64,000 bases of DNA from Cohnella nanjingensis (GCF_014212125.1 NZ_JACJVP010000025.1:201449-265448); one strand, 5' to 3'. Positions 34,261-42,965 are shown, counted from the first letter of the stretch. Numbers and translations: made by a program. Notes: generated from the letters alone by a model not told the origin.

Positions 34261-34276
34261 GGATTCACGTGCATCC
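34261..34276. promoter_or_regulatory. LacI-family operator upstream of the repressor gene
   Basis: GGATTCACGTGCATCC differs at one position from the perfect operator core at 33129-33144. It lies 26 bp upstream of the LacI start, supporting autoregulation. Confidence 0.7.
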
Positions 34277-34527
34277 TTATCTTAACATTTTACCGCGCTC
34301 CAATCAACGGTTCAAGATCGGCCTCATCGCCGCTATTGGACCGACACCGATTTTCCCGGTTGAACCAAAGCCACCGCCTTGTGGCCGATTCACATTTTCT
34401 CTTCCGTCAGCAGACCCGAACGTTCCTGCAGCGCAATCCGCTATAGTTATTATTGCACATGCAAATGGGGCCTCCCGCTTAATCTATCGCCGGTTCTTCT
34501 TCCGCCTCTCTCCATCATCGCCTATTT

Positions 34528-35571
34528 TCAGAATACATTCAATTCCAGCTTGTATGATACAGTTGCCCCGGGCTCCAGCATGAGAGGCCCGCCCCGTTCC
34601 GATTCCACGGCGCGACCTTCCACTTTGCAATTGGACGGCTCCAGACCAAGAACATGCTCGCCTGCTCCGGGCATCCGCCACTGAACTAGAATCGGCAGCG
34701 TATCCGCCGACCAGCGCAGCTTTACCGTAACCGGATGCGTGGTACCGCCCGCCGGAAAGACCGGATTGTGCAGGCTCGCCTCCGCCATTCCGTCCGAGCT
34801 TTTGGCTTCTGTTCGTAGATGGTGATAGTAGACGGATTCGGACACTCCGGCCCTAGGCGTTTCCCAAGTTGAACAGCGGCTCAGCGGAGCATGGGTGTCG
34901 CGCGCTTCGCTGTCGGCGAAAGGAAGCTTGATGACCGTCTGTTCCCCCAGCAGCGGAAACCCGAAGTTAAAATGGTAGAGCATCATATGCGGGGCTGGGC
35001 GAAAGCCGACATTTTCAACCCGGTCTTGAATGAGAATCCGGTTCTCGCCTAGTCGACCGGAGATTTCACGCGTCAATCTGAGCTGGCTTCCAAACACGGA
35101 AGTTTCCTCTACCATGCCGGACACGCTCCACTCCAGCTCGTCGCCTATCCACTCTTCGCGGAGGCAAACATGCCTGGCCGGTGTATGGTGAGCTCTTCCA
35201 TGCAAGCCGTAGCTTCCTGAAGCGTCTTCGGAAGGCGAACCGACGTGGGTAAGACCGCAGGTCATGAGAAGACCTCCGGACGCCGTTCGGAGCCACCCCG
35301 CTCCTTCCGGTTCGTAATACATAGGGTGAACGTCGCCGTTCGGAGATTGCCAGGAAACCGGCGCCCCCCATATTTCCGTGTGCGAAATATCCAGCCCTTT
35401 GGAAGGAACGGCATCGAAGGCGAGTCCAGCGCCCGTCCGCACCCGGACGATCTCCGTTCCCGCTTCCTTCCCTTCCGTCAGCGTCATCCGTCTGACCCCG
35501 CCGATCTGCCCGATATGGCCCACGCGGGCTTCCAGCTCCCGGCGTGTCCAGTTCCGACCGTACAACCGCAT
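34528..35571 (-). CDS. DUF4432 / aldose 1-epimerase-like sugar mutarotase
   Basis: 347 residues from ATG 35571, which has GGAGG about 9 nt upstream; the longer frame to 35637 is rejected. The galactose-mutarotase-like fold is suggested by GLAFDAVPSKGLDISHTEIW, GGLLMTCGLTHVGSPSEDAS, YGLHGRAHHTPARHV (with histidines in the expected catalytic strand), HMMLYHFNFGFPLLGEQTVI and LGLEPSNCKVEGRA. DUF4432 proteins are thought to interconvert sugar anomers. The gene lies at the edge of the glycan locus. Its substrate is unknown. Confidence 0.82.
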   Translation of the reverse strand: MRLYGRNWTRRELEARVGHIGQIGGVRRMTLTEGKEAGTEIVRVRTGAGLAFDAVPSKGLDISHTEIWGAPVSWQSPNGDVHPMYYEPEGAGWLRTASGGLLMTCGLTHVGSPSEDASGSYGLHGRAHHTPARHVCLREEWIGDELEWSVSGMVEETSVFGSQLRLTREISGRLGENRILIQDRVENVGFRPAPHMMLYHFNFGFPLLGEQTVIKLPFADSEARDTHAPLSRCSTWETPRAGVSESVYYHHLRTEAKSSDGMAEASLHNPVFPAGGTTHPVTVKLRWSADTLPILVQWRMPGAGEHVLGLEPSNCKVEGRAVESERGGPLMLEPGATVSYKLELNVF

Positions 35572-35779
35572 GAATATATCCTCCCTTCGCCTTAAGCAGC
35601 TTCGTCCTCGATAAATTGTTTGATTACTACATTTCAAAGTTACATTCGAACATAATCATAAAACAGAACAACACCGTTTGCCTACGGAGTGTAAGAATTT
35701 TTCTTTGCGCGAAAAATCATCAGACTCGAAAACGCTCTTCCGTCCTCATCCTTCTGAACAGAGCAACTGATCGGCAAAA

Positions 35780-35809
35780 CGAGCCCTATCTCTATGCGGA
35801 TAGGGCTCG
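35780..35809 (-). terminator. Intrinsic terminator of the SBP-WYL operon
   Basis: An 11-bp stem CGAGCCCTATC / GATAGGGCTCG with an 8-nt loop, followed by TTTTG on the minus strand, 17 nt after the WYL stop codon. Confidence 0.8.
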
Positions 35810-35825
35810 GGTGATTCTCGCTCAT

Positions 35826-36488
35826 CTAGGAACCTCGGTCTTTGCCTGGGGTCCCCCCTTCGACTTTCTTGCGGTATTCTTCCCCCGTGTCGACTACCCT
35901 CGTCATCCGTTCCAGCCGGTAATACTCGACCTCGCCGGACTGCTCGCACAAGGCGATTAGGTAGACCACGTTCGCTTGGGAATACGTGCGAAAAGGATGC
36001 ACCACCACCTCATACTCCTCTTCCTCGTCCGCATATGCGATACGGAGCTTGTGGCTCTGCCGGATGGCTTCGTCCACCTCATGCTTCCGGTCGGCAAGTG
36101 CGGAATCCGCATGGAACACCGGCAAGTCGCTGTTCTCCGGTTGATAAGGTACGAATCGTTTCAGCGTCTGGACGACGCGGTCGAGACCTTCGACGTATCC
36201 TATGGATTTCGCGGCTTCCTCGTATTTGTAGATGAGGAAGCTCAAGATCCGAATATCCGTCTCAGACAGAAGCACGGACGGCAAAATGTAGGCTTGATTC
36301 GCGTATTCATACCCCCGCTCTTTGGCATTGTAACTCATCGGGGCAAGTAGGGAGTTGTGCATATACTCGATGTCCCGACCGGCCTGTCGGACCGAGATCT
36401 CGAACCGTTCCGACAGCGACCGGGCATTCGGATAGCGGCGGCTGCGAATTTGTTCGTCAAACCACAAAATGCGATGCATGTTGCTCAT
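35826..36488 (-). CDS. WYL-domain transcriptional regulator (YafY-like)
   Basis: 220 residues. An N-terminal helix-turn-helix (RILWFDEQIRSRRYPNARSL, SERFEISVRQAGRDIEYM) is followed by LLSETDIRILSFLIYKYEEA and a WYL-type ligand or nucleic-acid-binding domain (RKHEVDEAIRQSHKLRIAYA; EYEVVVHPFRTYSQANVVYL; YYRLERMTRV). Usual WYL regulators have about 300 residues; this one lacks the WCX extension. It starts 6 nt after the solute-binding-like gene, so the two are translationally coupled and probably one regulatory unit. Confidence 0.8.
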   Translation of the reverse strand: MSNMHRILWFDEQIRSRRYPNARSLSERFEISVRQAGRDIEYMHNSLLAPMSYNAKERGYEYANQAYILPSVLLSETDIRILSFLIYKYEEAAKSIGYVEGLDRVVQTLKRFVPYQPENSDLPVFHADSALADRKHEVDEAIRQSHKLRIAYADEEEEYEVVVHPFRTYSQANVVYLIALCEQSGEVEYYRLERMTRVVDTGEEYRKKVEGGTPGKDRGS

Positions 36489-36494
36489 GGGGAG

Positions 36495-37676
36495 TCACCA
36501 CCAACTCTGGGCTTTGAAATCAAAAGGCGTAATCTTGGGCGTGCGGCGAACCGCCTCTTGAAGGACCTGTTCCACATTCTCGGCATGAATGAGCCTGTCG
36601 AAGGTCTCGTTGTGATGGAAGGCGGGAATGAAGTTTGGGTACTGGTACGCGCCATCTCGGCCGTATTGCAGTTCTTTGTAGAAAACGGCATACATGGCGT
36701 CCGCCTTGTGGCCGCTTTGTTCCGCCGTCTTCTGGTTTGCCGCCAGGTTCAGAACGGTCCACAGCTTGTCGACGCCTTCCCCCGGAAGAGCCAGCTTGCG
36801 AAGAAAAGCCCAGGCAAGTTCGCGATTGCGGCAAGTCGTGGAGATGCCATACCCATACACTTGGAAGATGTTCGATTTAGGATGCTCCTTGCCGCCCGGG
36901 AAACCCACGACTCCGAACTTTTCCTTCTGTTCTATGGACATGGGTTTGATCGCCCAGTTGGCATCCAGATACATGGACATTTTCTCATGAATGAAGCAAG
37001 CTATCCAGGAATCCTGCCCAACCCCCATCCTCGGCGACACGTCCTCGTCGATCAGGGACAAGTATTGCCGGAACCCTTCGATGGTCGAAGGGTGGTTCAA
37101 ATATCCTTCCAATTCGACGCCGTCTTCCGATAAGAAAGATCCCCCGTAATTCCAGACAACCGGTTCGACGTAGAGCATATATCCGAAGCTCGTAAAGGCA
37201 CCGTGTCGGATCACATTCCCACGCTCATCCCGTATCGTCAACTTCCTCGCCGTATCCATGAAGTCCTCCCACGTCCATCCGTCTTGCGGATACGGCAACC
37301 CCGCTTCCTCAAAATGCCGCTTGTTGTAGAAGACCCCGAGCGTCTCGGTCATGACCGGCAGCGCCCCGATCCGTCCGTTCGATTCTACGGACTGGGCGAT
37401 GCACGGAAAGTAGTTGCCCATGTCGACTTTGTCTCGCTGGATAAATTCCCGCAGATCGGACAAAATCCCGGCATCCAAGCATTGCCCCATGTTGGTGCCT
37501 TCCCATTCCACAATGTCCGGGCCTTCCCCGCTCGTGAGCCTGCGGATCAACTCCGCCTTGTTCGGCACGAGTTCCAGTACCACGGATACGTCCGGGTTCT
37601 CCTTACGGAATTGCTTGACCGCTTCCTGAATGACCGCCATCCGTTGATCGTCATGCGTCGAGATGGTAAGCTTCAT
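36495..37676 (-). CDS. Solute-binding protein homologue without signal peptide (probable cytoplasmic sugar sensor)
   Basis: 393 residues from ATG 37676 (AAGGAGG upstream). It begins directly with the mature-type strand MKLTISTHDDQRMAVIQEAV and shows all family-1 binding-protein landmarks (FRKENPDVSVVLELVPNKAE; VMTETLGVFYNKRHFEEAGL; ISTTCRNRELAWAFLRKLAL). No signal peptide, lipobox or membrane helix exists, even in the longer frame to 37733, and no permease genes adjoin. It is coupled to the WYL regulator. Paenibacilli also encode GntR-SBP fusions used as intracellular regulators, so this may be a split version. Loss of export by decay is the alternative. Confidence 0.75.
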   Translation of the reverse strand: MKLTISTHDDQRMAVIQEAVKQFRKENPDVSVVLELVPNKAELIRRLTSGEGPDIVEWEGTNMGQCLDAGILSDLREFIQRDKVDMGNYFPCIAQSVESNGRIGALPVMTETLGVFYNKRHFEEAGLPYPQDGWTWEDFMDTARKLTIRDERGNVIRHGAFTSFGYMLYVEPVVWNYGGSFLSEDGVELEGYLNHPSTIEGFRQYLSLIDEDVSPRMGVGQDSWIACFIHEKMSMYLDANWAIKPMSIEQKEKFGVVGFPGGKEHPKSNIFQVYGYGISTTCRNRELAWAFLRKLALPGEGVDKLWTVLNLAANQKTAEQSGHKADAMYAVFYKELQYGRDGAYQYPNFIPAFHHNETFDRLIHAENVEQVLQEAVRRTPKITPFDFKAQSWW

Positions 37677-37849
37677 TCCTATCGCCTCCTTAAGATATCT
37701 TGCCATTCCAGTATAGGAAGGGTCCCCTGACATATCGTGTCCGACTGGATAAATAAGCGAGTGAAAATTCCCTAAGCAGCACGAAAAAGAGCGCCTCTGT
37801 AAACATGGGAGTTGAAAACGGGTCTGCCGCCCTTTAATCTCGCCATCAG

Positions 37850-37905
37850 GAGGTCGCTCTATTTTGAAGTTTAAGTCTCAGGACAAGCAAAATCAACTCA
37901 TAGAA
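37850..37905 (+). mobile_element. Possible IS110-family transposase N-terminal remnant
   Basis: After AGGAGG, a TTG at 37864 starts LKFKSQDKQNQLIE. This recalls the N-terminus of IS110-family transposases of Paenibacillaceae (KFK..DKQNQ.IE). The similarity stops after about 15 codons, where the frame runs into the 3' end of the ABC exporter on the other strand and ends at 37962. It is a breakpoint scar at best. Evidence is a short pattern only. Confidence 0.35.
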
Positions 37906-37940
37906 AACACTGCTCCACACAAAGATACGAAGAGCGCCGC

Positions 37941-39767
37941 TCAAACGCTCGCCCTTGCCTGATAAGCCAGCAACCTGCCGAAGAGGCCGTCCTGGTCGCC
38001 GGAAAGCTGCGTGTATCCGCCGCGTTGCACGATCGTTCCGTTGTCCAATACGACGATCTGGTCCGCGCCCCGGATCGTGGACAAGCGATGGGCGATCACG
38101 ATCATGGTCATGCTTCCCCTCAGCCGTTCCAGCGCCTCCTGAATGCTGGCTTCATGCTCGCTGTCCAGCGCGCTGGTGGCTTCATCCAGGATGAGGATGG
38201 AAGGCTTGCGCAGGATCGCCCTCGCTAGCACGATCCGTTGGCGTTCGCCTCCGGATAGGCGAACCCCCCGGTCTCCCAACACGGTATCGAGTCCTTGCGG
38301 AAGCTTCTTGACGAATACATCCGCTGCGGCAAATCGCAAAGCTTCCCACATTCTGTCTTCGCTAGCGTCCGGCGCGGCGATGGACAAATTGTCTCTCACG
38401 CTCTCATGGAACAGAAAGGGATCTTGCGAGACGTAGCTGACAGCCCGCCTTAAGGCAAAGGAATCGCTCGCGGCAAGCGGCTTGCCGTCTACGAGCACCT
38501 GCCCGCGTTCCGGCTGAACGAGTCCGATCAGCATATCGATCAGGGTGCTTTTGCCCGCGCCCGAACGGCCGACAATGGCCGTCATCCGATTGGCCGGTAT
38601 TCGCAGATTCACGGCTTGAAGCGCGTAGGAGCCATGGTTGCGGTCATAACGGTAGTATACGTCTCGGAACTCGAAGCCCTGTACGGCGCGCATGGCGCTG
38701 CCGCCAGCCGGAAGCTCGGACAGCTCCGGCTCCTGGGCGGCCTCATACTCCTGCTGCAGCTCCCATAGGTTTCGGAAGGCGGGAATCGATTGGGCGATCT
38801 GTTCCAGATTGGACTGCAACGCCGAGAACTTCGGCCACAAACGCGAAAAAATAAGGACGATAAAAAGAAGGAGCTCGGCCTGTACATGGATGACTTCGAA
38901 GGCGAAATAAACAAAGCAGGCGATGAGCAGGCTCGAGGCGGCTTTGTAATAAAACTGGGATGCCGATTGCAGTCTCGTAAATTGGACGATATTGCGCTCC
39001 AGCCGATCGCATAACGCGCCGAACCAGGTCAGATGCTGCTTTTCCATCCGATTGCTCTTAATGTCTTTGATGCCGTTGAAGTGATCGGTCATCCCGGCCA
39101 CATAACGCTGCATCAGCTCGGTCGTTTCCTGTCCGATCATTCTTGATTTTTTTACCCTGGAACGGGAAAAGACGGCGAGCGCCAGACCGCACAGCAGCAC
39201 CGCAATCGTGAGCGGCGCCGACAGCCACAGCGCAAAGCCGATCTGGATTAGCGTAAAGAGAAAAGTCGTACTCAACCGTAGGAACATGAAAACACCGAAG
39301 CTGACCCGCGGCAGCTCGGTCGTGGCATGATGGATAAAATCCGACTTCCTCTTCTTCAGGAAAAACGCCCAGTTCGACTGCAATAAGCCCTTATAAATGT
39401 CCAGCCTCAAGTATCGGATAAAGCCTTGCTCCAGTTCTGAATTCAGGTTGGTCAGATGACGCTGCAAGAGCCCCTGGCCCAACAGCAGGATAAGGAAAAC
39501 GGCGAGCACAACGGGCAATTGCAAGCCGGACGACAGGCTCTGAAGCGGCTCGGCCGCGGAAGAAAGAAACGGGATGCCTCCCGCAGACGAATCCAATAGC
39601 CCAATCAGACTCAGCATGGGAGCCAGCAGGAATATGCCGATCCCTTCCAGCGTGCTGACGACCATGGTCCCGATCAGATTCACATACAGTTTGCGCCCGG
39701 CAAACGCGTGAAGCTTCTTGAGATAGACGAGCATGGGCGCTATTCCTAGCCGTTCTCCGCCTCTCAC
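37941..39767 (-). CDS. Lasso peptide ABC exporter (transmembrane domain + ATPase)
   Basis: 608 residues: about six membrane helices in the first 320, then an ATPase with Walker A VGRSGAGKST, signature LSGGERQRIVLARAI and Walker B ILILDEATSALD. No N-terminal peptidase domain is present, so it exports but does not cut the leader. It starts at a GTG overlapping the TGA of the kinase gene (GTGA); a second ATG at 39734 is possible. As the last gene of cyclase-precursor-kinase-exporter order it fits the 'D' exporter, which also gives self-protection. Confidence 0.87.
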   Translation of the reverse strand: MRGGERLGIAPMLVYLKKLHAFAGRKLYVNLIGTMVVSTLEGIGIFLLAPMLSLIGLLDSSAGGIPFLSSAAEPLQSLSSGLQLPVVLAVFLILLLGQGLLQRHLTNLNSELEQGFIRYLRLDIYKGLLQSNWAFFLKKRKSDFIHHATTELPRVSFGVFMFLRLSTTFLFTLIQIGFALWLSAPLTIAVLLCGLALAVFSRSRVKKSRMIGQETTELMQRYVAGMTDHFNGIKDIKSNRMEKQHLTWFGALCDRLERNIVQFTRLQSASQFYYKAASSLLIACFVYFAFEVIHVQAELLLFIVLIFSRLWPKFSALQSNLEQIAQSIPAFRNLWELQQEYEAAQEPELSELPAGGSAMRAVQGFEFRDVYYRYDRNHGSYALQAVNLRIPANRMTAIVGRSGAGKSTLIDMLIGLVQPERGQVLVDGKPLAASDSFALRRAVSYVSQDPFLFHESVRDNLSIAAPDASEDRMWEALRFAAADVFVKKLPQGLDTVLGDRGVRLSGGERQRIVLARAILRKPSILILDEATSALDSEHEASIQEALERLRGSMTMIVIAHRLSTIRGADQIVVLDNGTIVQRGGYTQLSGDQDGLFGRLLAYQARASV

Positions 39768-40702
39768 CCCTGCATAACCTTCTCTCCTTCAAGTACGGCA
39801 AGCAACACCTGGCCGACCAGCTCATGCACCGAAAATCCGGCAGACGGCCTTTGCAAGCGATACAGATCGACCCGACTCGCGATTCCGGCCACGGTCGAAA
39901 AATGCCATTGCTCCCCCGCCAGATGCGAAATCAGAAAATGGCGGTACGTATGCAGCCGGAGGATCGCCAGACGTTCAAGACCCTGATAGCGCGAGAGCTT
40001 CACCTCTTCCCCCTCCGTCTTGGTCAGCTCGAATATGCCGGCTAGGGGAACGGAAGTCGCGGCAAATCCGGACGCAACGGGGATGGCATACTTGGACAAA
40101 TAGAGATGGCGGTATCCGTCCGATTCCATCCCTAGCTGCTCGATGCTTTCCTGCCAGAGCTTCTGCTGCGGGTATGCGGGAATGACGACAGGAGGGCTGC
40201 CGTCCGCGCCGAGCGATACCGCGATCACATCGTCGGTCAGGAGCGGATAGCCGCGGTTCAGGAACGCGGCGGCCAGCGTTGATTTCCCCGCCCCGGATTC
40301 TCCGACGAACGCGTAGGCTTGTCCGTTAATGACGACGGCGCTGCCGTGAAGAGGGAGCGTCTTGCGCTGCATCAGGATCGCGCCCATACAGGTGCCGAGC
40401 AGGTAGATGCGAATGCTCTTTTCCTCCGCTCCGGTTAGGGGAGACACGATGATTTCCTTCCCGCCCTGAATGCTGTAGATGGCGACTTCGGGCACATAGA
40501 ACAAAAATCGACCGTCTATAAACGCATAGTAATCGTCCTGAGCCCCGTATTCGTTCCAGGCTTCCGACAAGTCCCCGGTCTTGATTGCGACGTCCGCTTC
40601 ACCGGCCCGTGCGGTTGTCTGCGGCAGCTCCGGCAAACAGAACTCGCTTATGATGCGCAGGCCAAAAGCGGTGTACAGGGTTGGCGCGACCGCATTTGTC
40701 AT
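39764..40702 (-). CDS. HPr-kinase-like lasso peptide kinase (PadeK-like)
   Basis: 312 residues. The P-loop GESGAGKST (residues 134-142) is preceded by LPLHGSAVVINGQAYAFV and followed by NRGYPLLTDDVIAVSL, the arrangement of HPr kinase/phosphorylase C-terminal domains. Known homologues in paeninodin-type clusters phosphorylate the C-terminal serine of the precursor. The precursor here ends in Asp-Ser, so that role is expected. The long N-terminal segment lacks the HprK N-domain, which argues against a true HPr kinase. It is coupled to the exporter by a 4-nt overlap. Confidence 0.87.
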   Translation of the reverse strand: MTNAVAPTLYTAFGLRIISEFCLPELPQTTARAGEADVAIKTGDLSEAWNEYGAQDDYYAFIDGRFLFYVPEVAIYSIQGGKEIIVSPLTGAEEKSIRIYLLGTCMGAILMQRKTLPLHGSAVVINGQAYAFVGESGAGKSTLAAAFLNRGYPLLTDDVIAVSLGADGSPPVVIPAYPQQKLWQESIEQLGMESDGYRHLYLSKYAIPVASGFAATSVPLAGIFELTKTEGEEVKLSRYQGLERLAILRLHTYRHFLISHLAGEQWHFSTVAGIASRVDLYRLQRPSAGFSVHELVGQVLLAVLEGEKVMQG

Positions 40703-40749
40703 CTTCCTTCCCCCTCAATCCTGTATGTAAATTCCCTCGAGCGGAAGTA

Positions 40750-40799
40750 TTCTCTTCGTAAGAGAAGGGCCCTATACATGCAATAGGTATGAGGACCCT
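40750..40799 (-). promoter_or_regulatory. Two stem-loops between precursor and kinase genes
   Basis: Read on minus: first AGGGTCC..ATAC pairing with GTATAGGGCCCT (40766-40799, one wobble and one bulge), then a perfect TTCTCTT-ACG-AAGAGAA hairpin (40750-40766). They follow the precursor stop by about 27 nt and lack a T-tract. They probably stabilise the short precursor message or reduce read-through into kinase and exporter. Confidence 0.6.
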
Positions 40800-40825
40800 T
40801 CGGTGCTGCCATTCGATCTTTCATC

Positions 40826-40963
40826 TTAGGAATCTTGAGGGGCATGGGGATGGCCGTTGTTCGTGCCTTTTCCGTTTCGGTCCGGGTACAAGCCGTTCGG
40901 TCCGCCCATCGTCTGGTTGACGTCAAGGACTTCCAGAATCGGTTGGTTCCACTCTTTTTTCAT
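40826..40963 (-). CDS. Lasso peptide precursor (A protein)
   Basis: 45 codons with a perfect AAAGGAGGTGA site. Leader, residues 1-19: MKKEWNQPILEVLDVNQTM, with the W..P.L block used for leader recognition and Thr at position -2 before the cut. The core, residues 20-45, begins GGPNGLYPD, continues RNGKGTNNGHPH and ends APQDS. Gly1 can form the ring with Asp9 (nine-residue macrolactam), leaving a 17-residue tail ending in Ser26, the expected kinase target. The leader closely resembles that of paeninodin-type precursors. It lies 29 nt after the cyclase gene. The core does not match any lasso sequence I can recall; a database check is needed for novelty. Confidence 0.92.
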   Translation of the reverse strand: MKKEWNQPILEVLDVNQTMGGPNGLYPDRNGKGTNNGHPHAPQDS

Positions 40964-40992
40964 CTGTTCTCACCTCCTTTCAAGCGGGAGCG

Positions 40993-42924
40993 TTAGGAAC
41001 ATTGCCGTATGAATCGGTACACGATCAAGCTCTGCATCAATAATCTCGCATGCCGGTCAAAGGCCTGCTCGGGCTTGGGCGGGTGACCGATTGTCGTTAG
41101 CGAAGCTTTGATCTGCTCTACGTTCAGAAACCGCGAGGCCCGGGTATCGCGGCATAGCTCGTGCAGCTCTTCCGTGACCGCGCTCCACGACGGGATCACG
41201 CGATGGATCCAGTCCGCTCCCTGCACGCCCCGAACGCGTTGATTGAGTCGGACGGATTCGGGCAAATAACGTTCGGTCGCCCTTCGAACGAGCGAGCGAT
41301 CCATGCCGTTCTGAACATACTGTTCGACGGGCACGGATAAGCAGAATCGAACGACCCTCGGATCGCAGGTAGGATCCCTCTCTCTGACGGCATACTTCAG
41401 CGATAATTTGGTCGACGACGTCCCCTGATGGTTTAAGATCGACAATTGATCGAACTGGTACGTTCTGGCCTCGAATTCGTTCATCCAGGAGTCGTTCAAT
41501 CCGACATCGTGGTGCTTCAGCTTATCGAATACGCCTGTACGCTCCGCCAATTCCGGATGGATCAACAGCGGAATATTCGGAAGCGGCTTCGAAGACGGCG
41601 ACGGAGACGCAAAAGCCATTTTGCCGATGAAGGGAAGCAATCGCGATCTCCCGACTCGCATGTTTTTGCCATATTGTTCTAACTCGCGATAAAGGCGCAC
41701 CCAACGCAGCTTTCGCAACAGCCGGGCATAATAGTCCAACGCCGGTCCCCACGAGATGGTGTAATTGCCGCTTCCTCCATGCAATAAAATGCTGACGTCG
41801 TCTTTGTTCGCTTGTTCGAGAATGCCTCTGAACCAGTAAGAATTTTCAAAAAATTTATAAGGCGCCTCCATTAATTCGAGCAGATCGTTTATTTCCTCAA
41901 AGGAATTCCGATCCGCAAAGTCCATATGGCTGTGCGCAATATTGCCAACATGGTCAACGACGGCCTGGATGTACGGACGCTCGTCGGCAACCATGCTTCT
42001 AGGCGTCCAATCCGTAAAGTCCGGGCGAGGGACATAGCTGTATGTATACAACGTTTTGCCTTCCTCGCGCAAAGGACCTGCCGCGAAGCTGACGACTGCC
42101 CCCGAATCAAGCCCTCCGCTTAAGCTCGCGCCGACATTCCGGCTTGTCCGGAGCTTCGAGACGACGGCTTCCCGGAACACCTCGCGAAACGCTTCTTCGT
42201 ATTCGCCGTTTGATCTCAGCTTCAGCTTCGGGACATCGGCCGCCAACGTTCCGTAGCGCTCGACCTTTAGGCTTCCGTCCTCGACGGTAAAGGAATGAGC
42301 CGGCGGAATCTGCCCGATGTGGCGGTACACCGTCGAGCGAACGTCGATCGTATCCAGAATGATCGGGATCGCGAGAAACTCGGCCAACCAGGACTCGTTC
42401 AGCTCTTTCCTGACGCCGGGCAACGCCAACAGCGGATTCATCACCGTGCAGAAAGCAAACTGCCCCGGCCGATGAACATAATACAGCGTACGGCTTCCCG
42501 CCAGATCGCGGGCTCCGAACAAGCGGCGTCTCCGATCGTCCCAGATGACGAAAGCAAAGTCGCCTATGATATAGCTCGGAGCGTCCTCCCCCCATTTGAG
42601 GTATGCCTCCACAATTAATTCGCTGTCCGTCATCCGCTTCCGGCGGGAATGCTCGACCTGCAGCCGGTTGAACAGCTCCTCCCGATTGTCAATGATCGCG
42701 TCCGCGGCGATGACCAGCCCGTGCCGTTCATCGTAGCAAGGCTGCCGATCATGCACCGATTCGGGCGTGAACCATTGCGCGTGGCAGCCCATAAATACAG
42801 ACCGGTCATGCCAGGTTCGTACATGATTAGCAGGATATTTTGCTAATGATTTCATCATTTTTTCGCTTACTTCAATAGATACAGGCTCATCATGATCATG
42901 GAATACTCCGGCTATTGCACTCAT
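40993..42924 (-). CDS. Lasso peptide cyclase (asparagine-synthetase-like C protein)
   Basis: 643 residues from ATG 42924 (TGGAG upstream). The N-terminal glutaminase-like domain starts MSAIAGVFHD, with Ser instead of the catalytic Cys2, so it should not use glutamine. The synthetase domain carries the ATP loop SLSGGLDSG (SGGLDS at 269-274). In lasso systems it adenylates the Asp/Glu side chain and closes the ring with the core's first residue. It directly precedes the precursor gene. True asparagine synthetase keeps Cys2, which supports the cyclase call. Confidence 0.92.
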   Translation of the reverse strand: MSAIAGVFHDHDEPVSIEVSEKMMKSLAKYPANHVRTWHDRSVFMGCHAQWFTPESVHDRQPCYDERHGLVIAADAIIDNREELFNRLQVEHSRRKRMTDSELIVEAYLKWGEDAPSYIIGDFAFVIWDDRRRRLFGARDLAGSRTLYYVHRPGQFAFCTVMNPLLALPGVRKELNESWLAEFLAIPIILDTIDVRSTVYRHIGQIPPAHSFTVEDGSLKVERYGTLAADVPKLKLRSNGEYEEAFREVFREAVVSKLRTSRNVGASLSGGLDSGAVVSFAAGPLREEGKTLYTYSYVPRPDFTDWTPRSMVADERPYIQAVVDHVGNIAHSHMDFADRNSFEEINDLLELMEAPYKFFENSYWFRGILEQANKDDVSILLHGGSGNYTISWGPALDYYARLLRKLRWVRLYRELEQYGKNMRVGRSRLLPFIGKMAFASPSPSSKPLPNIPLLIHPELAERTGVFDKLKHHDVGLNDSWMNEFEARTYQFDQLSILNHQGTSSTKLSLKYAVRERDPTCDPRVVRFCLSVPVEQYVQNGMDRSLVRRATERYLPESVRLNQRVRGVQGADWIHRVIPSWSAVTEELHELCRDTRASRFLNVEQIKASLTTIGHPPKPEQAFDRHARLLMQSLIVYRFIRQCS

Positions 42925-42965
42925 ACTTCTCCATTCTTCACCGTTATCCGTCTGCCTTGGGGACA

